Origin: Sphingobacterium multivorum
GTDB taxonomy: Bacteria > Bacteroidota > Bacteroidia > Sphingobacteriales > Sphingobacteriaceae
Length of the DNA stretch: 64,000 bases
NCBI RefSeq assembly: GCF_900457465.1
Contig: NZ_UAUU01000002.1
Location: 868,001-932,000, forward strand
Direction of reading: 5' to 3'
Part shown: positions 23,045 through 31,365 of the stretch, piece after piece
Numbering within the stretch: position 1 is the first letter of the stretch
Layout: each line of letters opens with the position of its first letter
Position numbers and translations under genes: made by a program
Notes under the pieces: generated by a model
What the model was told of the DNA's origin: nothing
Databases searched by the model: none
Seen by the model: only the letters and a program-made list of their open reading frames with translations

Positions 23045-25078
23045 TTACGAAGGGAATCGCTCTTCATAGAGCTTCTCCAAGGAGAACATTTCATCACGAT
23101 ATTTCGCTGCTTCCAAGAAATCCATTTCCTTCGCTGATTTATCCATTTTCTTCCGTACGTTATCGATCGCTTTCTTCAGATCCTTCTCACTGAGATACTG
23201 CATCACTGGATCAGCTGCAATGGCCTGCGACGGATCAGGTTCAACATAAATTTTAGGTTCAATACCCGAGAAATCAGCAACAGAAGTCTGCTCTAAGATC
23301 TCTTCTCTTGTTTTGCCCACAGTACGCGGTGTAATGCCATGTTCCAAGTTATATTTCATCTGCTTGTCTCGGCGACGATTGGTTTCATCTATTGTGACAC
23401 GCATGCTATCCGTCATTTTATCCGCATACATAATAACCCGACCTTTATCATTCCGGGCCGCGCGACCAATCGTCTGAATAAGCGATCGTTCGGAACGCAG
23501 AAAGCCCTCCTTATCCGCATCGAGAATAGCAACAAGCGTGACCTCCGGCAAATCAAGCCCCTCACGAAGTAAATTCACCCCGACCAGGATATCAAATTCA
23601 CCCAAGCGGAGCCCCCGCAAGATTTCAACCCGCTCCAAGGTTTTAATTTCAGAGTGGATATAACGGACTTTTAAGTTCAGCTTGGTCATATATTTGGAAA
23701 GTTCTTCAGCCATGCGTTTGGTCAATGTAGTAGCCAAAACACGTCCTCCCTCTTTAATGGTCTTATCGACTTCTTCCAAGAAATCATCGACCTGATTAAT
23801 CGCTGGTCGTACTTCAATAATTGGATCCAGAAGTCCTGTTGGGCGAATGACCTGCTCAACGACAACACCTTCGGTCTGCTGCAGTTCGTAATCGCCCGGA
23901 GTCGCCGATACATAAATCGTCTGATTTGTCAAGGATTCAAACTCCGGAAAGTTTAAAGGTCTATTATCCAAAGCCGCGGGCAACCTAAACCCATGTTCTA
24001 CCAAGGAAACTTTTCGCGATCGGTCACCTCCATACATCGCACGTAATTGTGGTAAGGTCACGTGACTCTCATCAATGACCAGCAGGTAATCTTCCGGAAA
24101 ATAATCCAGCAAACAGAACGGACGCATCCCCGGTTGTCTACCATCAAAAAAGCGGGAATAATTTTCAATCCCCGAACAATAGCCCAGTTCACGCATCATT
24201 TCCAGATCATAATTGACGCGCTCCTCTAAACGCTTCGCCTCCAGCATTAAGCCCTCGTCTTCCAGTTGCGTTTTCCGTTGCATCAATTCATCTTGGATAG
24301 CCCAGATCGATTCTTTGAATTTTTCTTTCGGTGTAACGAAGAGATTTGCTGGAAAAAGAGCAAGATCTTCCATCTTGTTGAGCGTTTTCCCTGAAATGGG
24401 ATCGATCTCACTCAGTTCATCAATTTCATCCCCAAAGAATGAAATCCGAATAGCATTATCCAAGTATGCCGGAAACACGTCCACTGTATCACCTTTAACC
24501 CGAAAGGTACCCCGTTTAAACTCTGTGGTCGTTCGCGAATATAAAATCTCCACCAACTTATGCAGGAAAGCGTTTCTAGTGACAGTCATACCGACCCCAA
24601 AACGAAAGATAGACCGGGAGAAATCTTCCGGATTTCCCATACCGTAGATACAGGATACCGAAGAGACGACAACGATATCACGCCGTCCCGACATCAATGA
24701 CGACGTGGTTGCCAAACGCAGCTTTTCGATTTCCTCGTTAATCGCCAAATCCTTCTCGATGTAGGTATTCGTCGAAGCAATAAAAGCTTCGGGTTGATAA
24801 TAATCGTAATAAGACACAAAATAGTTGACCGAGTTATTGGGAAAGAACTGTTTGAATTCACCGTACAACTGAGCCGCCAAAGTTTTATTGTGGCTTAAAA
24901 TCAATGTCGGCTTTTGGGTTTCCTGAATCACATTAGCCACAGTAAAGGTCTTACCCGAACCTGTCACCCCCAAAAGCGTCTGGTATTGCTCTGCCTGCTC
25001 TACCCCTGCTACCAACTGCTTAATTGCTTCTGGCTGATCGCCTGTGGGTTTGTATTCCGATGTCAATTCAAATTTCAT
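23045..25078 (-). CDS. uvrB: Excinuclease ABC subunit B
   Basis: Damage-verifying helicase-like subunit of nucleotide excision repair. It has Walker A GVTGSGKT, the beta-hairpin region YYDYYQPEAFIAST, the helicase motif LLVIDESHVTLPQ, SATPGDYE and the C-terminal UVR domain (KKMDKSAKEMDFLEAAKYRDE) that contacts UvrC. The length of 677 residues is typical. A possible small ORF with its own promoter lies just upstream on the same strand. Confidence 0.98.
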   Translation of the reverse strand: MKFELTSEYKPTGDQPEAIKQLVAGVEQAEQYQTLLGVTGSGKTFTVANVIQETQKPTLILSHNKTLAAQLYGEFKQFFPNNSVNYFVSYYDYYQPEAFIASTNTYIEKDLAINEEIEKLRLATTSSLMSGRRDIVVVSSVSCIYGMGNPEDFSRSIFRFGVGMTVTRNAFLHKLVEILYSRTTTEFKRGTFRVKGDTVDVFPAYLDNAIRISFFGDEIDELSEIDPISGKTLNKMEDLALFPANLFVTPKEKFKESIWAIQDELMQRKTQLEDEGLMLEAKRLEERVNYDLEMMRELGYCSGIENYSRFFDGRQPGMRPFCLLDYFPEDYLLVIDESHVTLPQLRAMYGGDRSRKVSLVEHGFRLPAALDNRPLNFPEFESLTNQTIYVSATPGDYELQQTEGVVVEQVIRPTGLLDPIIEVRPAINQVDDFLEEVDKTIKEGGRVLATTLTKRMAEELSKYMTKLNLKVRYIHSEIKTLERVEILRGLRLGEFDILVGVNLLREGLDLPEVTLVAILDADKEGFLRSERSLIQTIGRAARNDKGRVIMYADKMTDSMRVTIDETNRRRDKQMKYNLEHGITPRTVGKTREEILEQTSVADFSGIEPKIYVEPDPSQAIAADPVMQYLSEKDLKKAIDNVRKKMDKSAKEMDFLEAAKYRDEMFSLEKLYEERFPS

Positions 25079-25106
25079 ATATTTCCTGTGTCTTTAAGAA
25101 AACCAT

Positions 25107-25229
25107 TCAGGCCTTTTCCAGCAAACATTGCACCACGAATTGCTTGAGCCCTAAGCTCAAAAACAGTTTTTGTAATCCGATGGTTTCAATCTGCTTCAAG
25201 ACGATTTGTTGACCTGTGGTCCAGGCCAT
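25107..25229 (-). CDS. Possible 40-residue protein or leader upstream of uvrB
   Basis: An ATG frame of 40 codons beginning MAWTTGQQIVLKQIETIG, ending 28 bases before the uvrB ATG, and preceded by AGCAGGA close to the start. A TAAATTTG -7 element lies about 20 bases upstream. I recognise no family. It may be a small protein, a leader peptide, or a chance frame in the uvrB 5' region; conservation would decide. Confidence 0.35.
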   Translation of the reverse strand: MAWTTGQQIVLKQIETIGLQKLFLSLGLKQFVVQCLLEKA

Positions 25230-25248
25230 ATCCTGCTATGTTCTTACA

Positions 25249-25283
25249 CAAATTTACTAAAAATTTTACCATTTTAGCGCAAA
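25249..25283 (-). promoter_or_regulatory. Candidate promoter of the uvrB transcript
   Basis: On the minus strand: TTTG (25283-25280), 23 bases, TAAATTTG (25256-25249). The -7 element is exact and the spacing is a few bases long. A transcript from here would include the 40-codon frame and uvrB. Confidence 0.4.
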
Positions 25284-25361
25284 CTATAATAATACCATAG
25301 ATGTTATTACTTTCAATTGATTATTTATTATCTTTAGCTTAACTGAACTAGCACACACGCC

Positions 25362-26018
25362 ATGGTCACTATTCTATCTACCCAAAATAGCATTGCAAAT
25401 CATTTTATTGCCGAACTGAGAGATATCACGATTCAACAGGATCGCATGCGCTTTCGTCGGAATCTGGAACGATTAGGTGAAATTTTCGCTTATGAAATCA
25501 GCAAGACGATGGCTTATAAACCTGTTGAAGTTGAAACTCCGTTAGGTGTGGCCAAAACCCATCTCTTGATGGAACAACCCGTACTCGCTACAATTCTGAG
25601 AGCGGGACTTCCCTTTCATCAGGGACTTTTAAATGTATTTGATCATGCCGACAATACCTTCATTGCGGCCTATCGGCATACCAAAAAGAGCGGTGAGTTT
25701 GAAATTCATAAAGAATATGTTAATACACCAAACTTAGATAATCGTACAGTAATCATTGTAGACCCCATGTTGGCCACAGGAAAGAGCCTTGTATTATGCT
25801 GTAAGGATCTCCTGGCCGAATATGACATCAAGGAATTACACATTGTTGCAGCCATTGCATCCGAGGAAGGACTGAATCACGTTCAGGCTTTTGTACCTAC
25901 GGCACACATCTGGGTAGGTGACGTCGACCACGAACTGACCTCAAAAGCTTATATTGTACCTGGACTCGGTGATGCCGGAGACCTGGCCTACGGTGTAAAA
26001 CATCATCAATGTGGATAA
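25362..26018 (+). CDS. upp: Uracil phosphoribosyltransferase
   Basis: Pyrimidine salvage: uracil plus PRPP gives UMP. The PRPP loop is VDPMLATGKSLVLC and the uracil-binding C-terminal segment is YIVPGLGDAGDLAYG. The early motif ILRAGLPFHQGLL is also typical. At 218 residues it is slightly longer than E. coli Upp. It is transcribed divergently from uvrB. Confidence 0.95.
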   Translation: MVTILSTQNSIANHFIAELRDITIQQDRMRFRRNLERLGEIFAYEISKTMAYKPVEVETPLGVAKTHLLMEQPVLATILRAGLPFHQGLLNVFDHADNTFIAAYRHTKKSGEFEIHKEYVNTPNLDNRTVIIVDPMLATGKSLVLCCKDLLAEYDIKELHIVAAIASEEGLNHVQAFVPTAHIWVGDVDHELTSKAYIVPGLGDAGDLAYGVKHHQCG

Positions 26019-26113
26019 ATTATTTAAAACTAAATTAACACTTAGATCATTGAAATTCAGTAAATTTATGTCAATGATGAAGTTTAATTTTTTTATATCT
26101 AATCTATATCGCT

Positions 26114-26587
26114 ATGAGATGGCAAAAATACAATGGCGAATCCATTCGCTCCACGATTTTCGATGCTGTTGAGGAAGTCATTAAACGAGAAGATGCCCTA
26201 GGGAATAAGCTCAAGGTTTATATAGGCACCGATTCCCAAGTCAAGAGAGGCATCATCGACTTCGCTACAGTCATCGTCTTTCTCCGGGAACATAAAGGTG
26301 GATTTATGTTTATCCAACGGGACAAAAGGCATCACCGAATGAGCATTAAAGAAAGGATGCTGCTCGAAGTCCAAAAATCCATCGATATAGCCTATCAACT
26401 CTGCCCCCTCCTCGAAAAACACAAAGTAGACCTCGAAGTCCACGCCGACATCAACACCAATCCAAATTTCCAGTCAAATGTTGCCCTGAAAGAAGCCATG
26501 GGCTATATTATGGGTATGGGATTTGTTTTTAAGGCCAAGCCCGAGTCCTTTGCCAGTACCAATTGCGCGAATAAACAGGTTCAATAA
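26114..26587 (+). CDS. Ribonuclease H-like YkuK family protein
   Basis: A 157-residue protein resembling B. subtilis YkuK (DUF458), a predicted RNase H-like fold. YIGTDSQVKRG supplies an early aspartate and EVHADINTNPNF a later one, spaced as metal ligands would be. No activity is established for the family to my knowledge. It stands between upp and pnuC in the same direction with AT-rich gaps on both sides. Confidence 0.78.
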   Translation: MRWQKYNGESIRSTIFDAVEEVIKREDALGNKLKVYIGTDSQVKRGIIDFATVIVFLREHKGGFMFIQRDKRHHRMSIKERMLLEVQKSIDIAYQLCPLLEKHKVDLEVHADINTNPNFQSNVALKEAMGYIMGMGFVFKAKPESFASTNCANKQVQ

Positions 26588-26639
26588 CGGACTATAGGGC
26601 AGACTTTGTATATTTAGGGTGTAATTTTTAATACACCAC

Positions 26640-27242
26640 ATGCAGGATTTTTTTCAGCAGATTGCGCGTCAATTTGCCCAGACCTCTTGGCTCGAATGGT
26701 TAGGTACCCTGACAGGCTTTCTTTGTGTCTATTTGGCCGCTAAGCAAAATATATGGAACTGGCCAATCAGTATCATCAGCGTAGCGTCCTACGCGATTCT
26801 GTTTTATAATGCCAAACTGTACGGAGATACTGTACTACAGTTCTACTTCCTGTCCACAGCTGTGTACGGTTGGTATTATTGGATAAGACGAAAAGAAGAA
26901 AAAAAGAAACCTATCGTCAAAGCCAGCAATGGGCAGCTGCTCCTTTGCCTCCTGGCAATCCTGATCCTAACACTATCAATCGGTTATCTCCTCGATAGCA
27001 AGACGAATTCCGATGTCCCTTATATTGACGCATTCTGCACCTCCGTAAGTTTTGTTGCTCAATTTCTGATGACGCGCAAAGTGCTTCAAAATTGGCTCTT
27101 ATGGGTATTTGTGGATATTTGTTATATCCCGCTCTATATACACAAAGACCTTATGCTGACCGCAGTACTCTACCTTGTTTTCACGCTCATCGCTTGGAAT
27201 GGCTATCGCGATTGGCAGAAAACCTATAAAAATTTTGCGTAA
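26640..27242 (+). CDS. pnuC: PnuC-type nicotinamide riboside transporter
   Basis: Inner-membrane facilitator of vitamin uptake, about seven helices over 200 residues. Diagnostic motifs are IWNWPISIISVASY, FYNAKLYGDTVLQ and FLSTAVYGWYYWIRR, and later QFLMTRKVLQNWLLW. The nadR-type kinase begins 2 bases after its stop, so nicotinamide riboside, trapped by phosphorylation, is the likely substrate. A thiamine-transporting PnuT role is less likely given this neighbour, and I see no TPP riboswitch upstream. Confidence 0.93.
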   Translation: MQDFFQQIARQFAQTSWLEWLGTLTGFLCVYLAAKQNIWNWPISIISVASYAILFYNAKLYGDTVLQFYFLSTAVYGWYYWIRRKEEKKKPIVKASNGQLLLCLLAILILTLSIGYLLDSKTNSDVPYIDAFCTSVSFVAQFLMTRKVLQNWLLWVFVDICYIPLYIHKDLMLTAVLYLVFTLIAWNGYRDWQKTYKNFA

Positions 27243-27244
27243 TA

Positions 27245-27799
27245 TTGCGTATCAAAACGATCGATGTGGGAAAAGATTTCATAAAAATTGCCGTTGTTGG
27301 CCCCGAGTCCACCGGAAAATCAACGATGGCACAATTTCTTGCCAAGGAATTTCAGACGGTATGCGTACCCGAGTATTCACGTTATTATTGCCAAAGCCTC
27401 AACAATAAATATACCCTGCAGGACGAAGTCAATATGTTTTATGGACAGGTAGCCCTAGAGGAAGCCCTGATCCCTTTAGCGCAAGACCAGCTCCTCATCT
27501 GTGACACCACCTTTCTTACGGTAAAAATTTGGTCAGATCATCTTTTCGGTCATACGCCGCAGGAAGTCACCGATAAAATTCAACAACATGTTTATGATCT
27601 CTATCTGGTGATGGATATCGATCTACCTTGGCAGGATGATCCACTACGGGATTTTCCAGAACAGCGCGAACACTTCATGGAGATCTGGAAAAGCGAATTG
27701 AACGCCATTAATGCGAATTACCGTCTTATTTCCGGGCTCGGCGACCAACGTCTTGAAAATGGACTTCATGCGGTAAAAGATTTTCTGACATTGATTTGA
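27245..27799 (+). CDS. nadR: NadR-type ribosylnicotinamide kinase
   Basis: P-loop kinase of 184 residues that phosphorylates nicotinamide riboside to NMN. Walker A is VVGPESTGKST; CVPEYSRYY, LICDTTFLT and DIDLPWQDDPLRDFPEQR are the family motifs, the last in the substrate and lid region. Only the kinase part of E. coli NadR is present; the repressor and adenylyltransferase domains are absent. The start is a TTG at 27245 (no ATG is available); GTG 27266 is an alternative. It forms a two-gene NAD salvage operon with pnuC. Confidence 0.9.
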   Translation: MRIKTIDVGKDFIKIAVVGPESTGKSTMAQFLAKEFQTVCVPEYSRYYCQSLNNKYTLQDEVNMFYGQVALEEALIPLAQDQLLICDTTFLTVKIWSDHLFGHTPQEVTDKIQQHVYDLYLVMDIDLPWQDDPLRDFPEQREHFMEIWKSELNAINANYRLISGLGDQRLENGLHAVKDFLTLI

Positions 27800-27808
27800 G
27801 ACAAGTGT

Positions 27809-27840
27809 CTTGACGAAGCAGCCTTTTACAGCTATATTTG
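27809..27840 (+). promoter_or_regulatory. Promoter of the bacilliredoxin gene
   Basis: CTTG (27809-27812), 20 bases, TATATTTG (27833-27840). The -7 element is exact and the -33 has one mismatch. The predicted leader is about 105 bases, unusually long for this window. Confidence 0.5.
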
Positions 27841-27949
27841 TAAGCATAAAGTATAGCTGTTGTTTATACGGACTAAAAATACTTGCCCAGCGACAGAAAG
27901 CTTTATAGAAACAATTAAAATAGAATATTAACATTTTACTTAAGAAATA

Positions 27950-28360
27950 ATGTATCCAGAATATTTAGTAACTCCAATGCGTCAAGAGTTAGTTGATGCA
28001 GGATTCGAAGAATTAAAAACTCCTGAAGCAGTTGATCAGGCTATCGCATCAGAAGGAACTGTCTTTGTGGTTGTAAACTCTGTTTGTGGTTGCGCTGCAG
28101 CAAATGCACGCCCAGCTGCAAAAGCTGCTGTAAAAAATGAAAAACACCCAGCTAAATTGGTCACTGTTTTCGCAGGTATGGAAACTGATGCTGTAAACAC
28201 TGCACGTAACTACATGTTGCCTTATCCGCCATCTTCACCAGCAATGGCTTTATTTAAAGACGGAAAATTGGTACACATGATTGAAAGACATATGATTGAA
28301 GGTCGCCCGGCACAAATGATTGCTGACAATTTAGTTGCAGCATTTGACGAGTACTGTTAA
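27950..28360 (+). CDS. BrxA/BrxB family bacilliredoxin
   Basis: Thioredoxin-fold protein of 136 residues, formerly DUF1094 (YphP/YqiW). The CGC active site is in VNSVCGCAAANARPAA. In Firmicutes this family removes bacillithiol from oxidised proteins; some Bacteroidota also make bacillithiol, so a de-bacillithiolation role is plausible but not shown here. The conserved ending RHMIEGRPAQMIADNL is present. It is a single gene with its own promoter and terminator. Confidence 0.92.
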   Translation: MYPEYLVTPMRQELVDAGFEELKTPEAVDQAIASEGTVFVVVNSVCGCAAANARPAAKAAVKNEKHPAKLVTVFAGMETDAVNTARNYMLPYPPSSPAMALFKDGKLVHMIERHMIEGRPAQMIADNLVAAFDEYC

Positions 28361-28383
28361 TCACGTATTTTGATTTTTGAATT

Positions 28384-28419
28384 AAAAAGGCTGTCCAAGT
28401 TATTTGGATAGCCTTTTTT
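28384..28419 (+). terminator. Terminator of the bacilliredoxin gene
   Basis: A 10-bp stem (GGCTGTCCAA / TTGGATAGCC, one G-U pair, 5-base loop) followed by six T residues. Confidence 0.85.
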
Positions 28420-28631
28420 GTATTTGGATAATCCGTATTCGCATTACTTTTCCTTCAGGTTGCCTTTCACTACTTTACTGATGATCTACTGTCCCAATAA
28501 TACGCGACAATTCAGCGTAGGTACTTCACGTAAAGCAATTCGATAAGTCAAAACCCCGCGTCCGCATCTCCAATAGATCTAGCCCCAAGCCTAGTTTCCG
28601 TTTATTCAAAGCTTTTTGCTATTTTTAGGTT

Positions 28632-30266
28632 ATGAAAACCTTCCCAATCATCATTTTTTTGTTCTGCTTGACAATCATTTCATGTTCACCACAAACGAAA
28701 GTGGACCTCATTGTTTATCATGCGCAAATATATACTGTAGATTCGGCTTTTAGTATGGCACAAGCTTTTGCTGTCAAAGACGGTAAATTTATTGCCATCG
28801 GTTCCGATGAAGAAATACAGCGGAAGTACAAAGCAATAGAAAAAATTGATGCGCAGGGGAAGGCCATTTATCCGGGATTCTACGATGCTCATGCCCATTT
28901 ATTTGACGAGGCCGAGCTAATGGATCAAGTCGACCTAAACGGTAGCGATTCTTTCGAGGAGGTTATTCAACGTGTCAAAAACTACCAGCAAAAAAATCCG
29001 GACAAAACTTGGCTGATCGGTGGTGGCTGGGACCAAAATCGCTGGAAAGATAAAACTTTCCCAACCAAGGACCTACTCGACAAAGCTTTCCCAGATATCC
29101 CCGTCTACCTCATGCGTGTAGATTATCATGCGGCGGTAGCCAACTCCAAAGCGCTAGAATGGGCCAAATTAACCAGTATTCCCACGATTCGTGGCGGTGT
29201 GGTCGGCGGGAATAATAATATCCCCAATGGCCTCTTGATCGACAATGCAATGGATCTTGTCAATAAGACAATCCCGGTTCCGAGTGAGAAAGACTACTTA
29301 AGAATGCTCAAGCGAACGCAAGACTCCCTCCTTTCCGTCGGTCTAACCACTATTGTAGACGCAGGTTTATCAAAAGAAAGACTCGATCTCCTAAAAAAAT
29401 ACTATCGCGAAGGACAGTTGAAAATTAGAGATTATGCCATGATCCTCGGCATTCCCCAAAACATAAAGTCATTTATCGATCAGGGTTTCTATGAAACGGA
29501 CCGTTTCGAGATCAAAGGATTTAAACTGCTCGCCGATGGTGCATTGGGATCTCGTGGCGCGTGCCTCCTCGCACATTACCATGATGCCCCCACCCACGGC
29601 TTTCTCCTCCATAGCCCCCAGGAATACGAAGCCATGATCAAACAGATTGCCGAAAGTAAGTTTCAGGCAAATACCCATGCAATAGGCGATTCGGCCAATC
29701 GTATTATTCTGGATATCTATGGCAAATACCTCCACAATAATGGTGACCGTAGATGGCGCATCGAGCACGCCCAAATTATATCGCCTACAGATTTTGACAA
29801 GTTTCGAAAGTATCAAATCATACCATCTGTACAACCTACACACGCAACCTCCGATATGTACTGGGCCAAAGATCGACTTGGTGAAGAACGTATGAAAGGC
29901 GCTTACGCTTATAAGCGTCTGTTGGCAGAATATGGCAAACTCGCTTTGGGGAGTGACTTTCCGGTTGAACATTTTAACCCCATATATGGTTTCCACGCCG
30001 CTGTAGCACGTGTCGACAAAAAAGGCTATCCTAACCACGGGTTTCAGATGCAAGATGCTATAAGCCGTGAAGATGCCTTAAAAGGAATGACGATCTGGGC
30101 GGCATATTCTTGTTTTCAGGAGAAAAAACGAGGAAGTATCGAAGTGGGAAAAGATGCCGATTTTGTTATCCTCGAAAAGGATATCTTGAAAATTCCAAAT
30201 GAGCAACTGCGAAATGTAAAAACAGAACGGACAGTAATTGCAGGTGAGACCCTGTTTAAAAGATAA
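28632..30266 (+). CDS. Amidohydrolase lipoprotein (YtcJ-like)
   Basis: Metal-dependent TIM-barrel hydrolase. The N-terminus MKTFPIIIFLFCLTIISCSP is a lipoprotein signal with the cysteine in IISC, so it is anchored in a membrane outside the cytosol. FYDAHAHLFDEAEL gives the HxH metal site; IEHAQIISPTDF and ALGSDFPVEHFNP give the later histidine and aspartate ligands. The C-terminus (KKRGSIEVGKDADFVIL) is the usual composite beta-domain. The length of 544 residues fits the YtcJ / N-substituted formamide deformylase group. The substrate cannot be told. Confidence 0.9.
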   Translation: MKTFPIIIFLFCLTIISCSPQTKVDLIVYHAQIYTVDSAFSMAQAFAVKDGKFIAIGSDEEIQRKYKAIEKIDAQGKAIYPGFYDAHAHLFDEAELMDQVDLNGSDSFEEVIQRVKNYQQKNPDKTWLIGGGWDQNRWKDKTFPTKDLLDKAFPDIPVYLMRVDYHAAVANSKALEWAKLTSIPTIRGGVVGGNNNIPNGLLIDNAMDLVNKTIPVPSEKDYLRMLKRTQDSLLSVGLTTIVDAGLSKERLDLLKKYYREGQLKIRDYAMILGIPQNIKSFIDQGFYETDRFEIKGFKLLADGALGSRGACLLAHYHDAPTHGFLLHSPQEYEAMIKQIAESKFQANTHAIGDSANRIILDIYGKYLHNNGDRRWRIEHAQIISPTDFDKFRKYQIIPSVQPTHATSDMYWAKDRLGEERMKGAYAYKRLLAEYGKLALGSDFPVEHFNPIYGFHAAVARVDKKGYPNHGFQMQDAISREDALKGMTIWAAYSCFQEKKRGSIEVGKDADFVILEKDILKIPNEQLRNVKTERTVIAGETLFKR

Positions 30267-30423
30267 CAAGAACTGATATGCCTAGCCATACCCAATAAAC
30301 TTATACCGCTAACGAAACAAGATAGCTAACAAAAGTATTGCTAACAAGTCAAACCTTTCTTAACCTGCATTAGCACAACCCTAGGGAGGATAATAACGAA
30401 AAGTTCAAATAAATTTTTACAAT

Positions 30424-30444
30424 TACGAATATTTCGTATATTTA
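30424..30444 (+). promoter_or_regulatory. Palindrome overlapping a possible promoter of the GLPGLI gene
   Basis: TACGAA-TAT-TTCGTA (30424-30438) is a perfect inverted repeat. It overlaps by two bases TATATTTA (30437-30444), a near-match to the -7 element, and a second short inverted repeat CGTA/TACG follows. An operator seems possible. The regulator is unknown. Confidence 0.4.
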
Positions 30445-30462
30445 CGATATAAACATATATTT

Positions 30463-31365
30463 ATGAAATATTCATTATCAATCCTACTGTCTGTGGCCAC
30501 GCAGCTATTATTTGCACAAGAGCGTACTCCTGCCATCGCTAAAGTACATTACGAATTCAAACATGTCAATGACAGTACCCAACGGGACCAATTTTTACGC
30601 GATGAAACAGTGGTTTACCTGAATCAGCAGGGCAGCTACTATACGTCATATTCATCCAAACGCATGCAGGAAGAGGTCAAAAAACAGATGGAAGATCCCG
30701 CATTTTCCGGCAATCTAACCCTTACTACGCGCTCCTCGCCCTCATCATCATCTTATCTAATCAACCCCGATCAAAATAAAATAACAGAGGTAATATCCGT
30801 TGCTAGTGACCATTTCTCCATTACTTCACCATATCCCACACAGGATTGGGAAATCTTGGGAGATCGTAAAGAAATCGGTGGTTACAATTGCCAAAATGCG
30901 AAGGCAACATTCAAAGGCCGCACCTATATCGCCTGGTTTACAACCGAACTTCCATTTTCCTATGGTCCCTGGAAACTTCATGGTCTACCCGGACTTATCC
31001 TTGACGCACGGGACACAAAAAATGAAGTGATTTTTGCTTACGCCGGATTCGATAAAATTGAAGATGGAAAAACATTTGTCGAACTGCCACAAAATACCAT
31101 CGCAAGTACGGCAGATGAAGTAAAGAAAATTCAGGAAGCCTTTAAGGCCAATCCTCAAGCCTACATGCAAGCGCAATCCGGAAAGAATAGAGCCATCAAT
31201 GTAGGCTCAAACGGAAACATCGTTGCCGTTCGATCCAGTAATTCAGGTGGAAGCTCCCCTATTGGTGCTTTGGATCCATCCAAAATAAAAAGTTTCAATA
31301 TTTCAAGAGACGATAAATACAAACCTTCGAAGGTTACCAATAATCCGATAGAGCTGACGCCTTAA
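30463..31365 (+). CDS. GLPGLI family protein
   Basis: A secreted protein of 300 residues, signal peptide MKYSLSILLSVATQLLFAQ. It contains WKLHGLPGLILDARD, the motif that names this Bacteroidota-specific family, and the usual preceding AWFTTELPFSYGP. The biochemical role is unknown. Its stop overlaps the start of the outer-membrane protein by one base (TAATG), the usual arrangement of these two families, so the pair probably functions together at the outer membrane. Confidence 0.93.
   Translation: MKYSLSILLSVATQLLFAQERTPAIAKVHYEFKHVNDSTQRDQFLRDETVVYLNQQGSYYTSYSSKRMQEEVKKQMEDPAFSGNLTLTTRSSPSSSSYLINPDQNKITEVISVASDHFSITSPYPTQDWEILGDRKEIGGYNCQNAKATFKGRTYIAWFTTELPFSYGPWKLHGLPGLILDARDTKNEVIFAYAGFDKIEDGKTFVELPQNTIASTADEVKKIQEAFKANPQAYMQAQSGKNRAINVGSNGNIVAVRSSNSGGSSPIGALDPSKIKSFNISRDDKYKPSKVTNNPIELTP

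Noticed and set aside
26588..26639. Possible riboswitch (TPP or NAD-type) ahead of pnuC
   Set aside because: The gap is only about 50 bases and shows just one small hairpin (GTGTA/TACAC).
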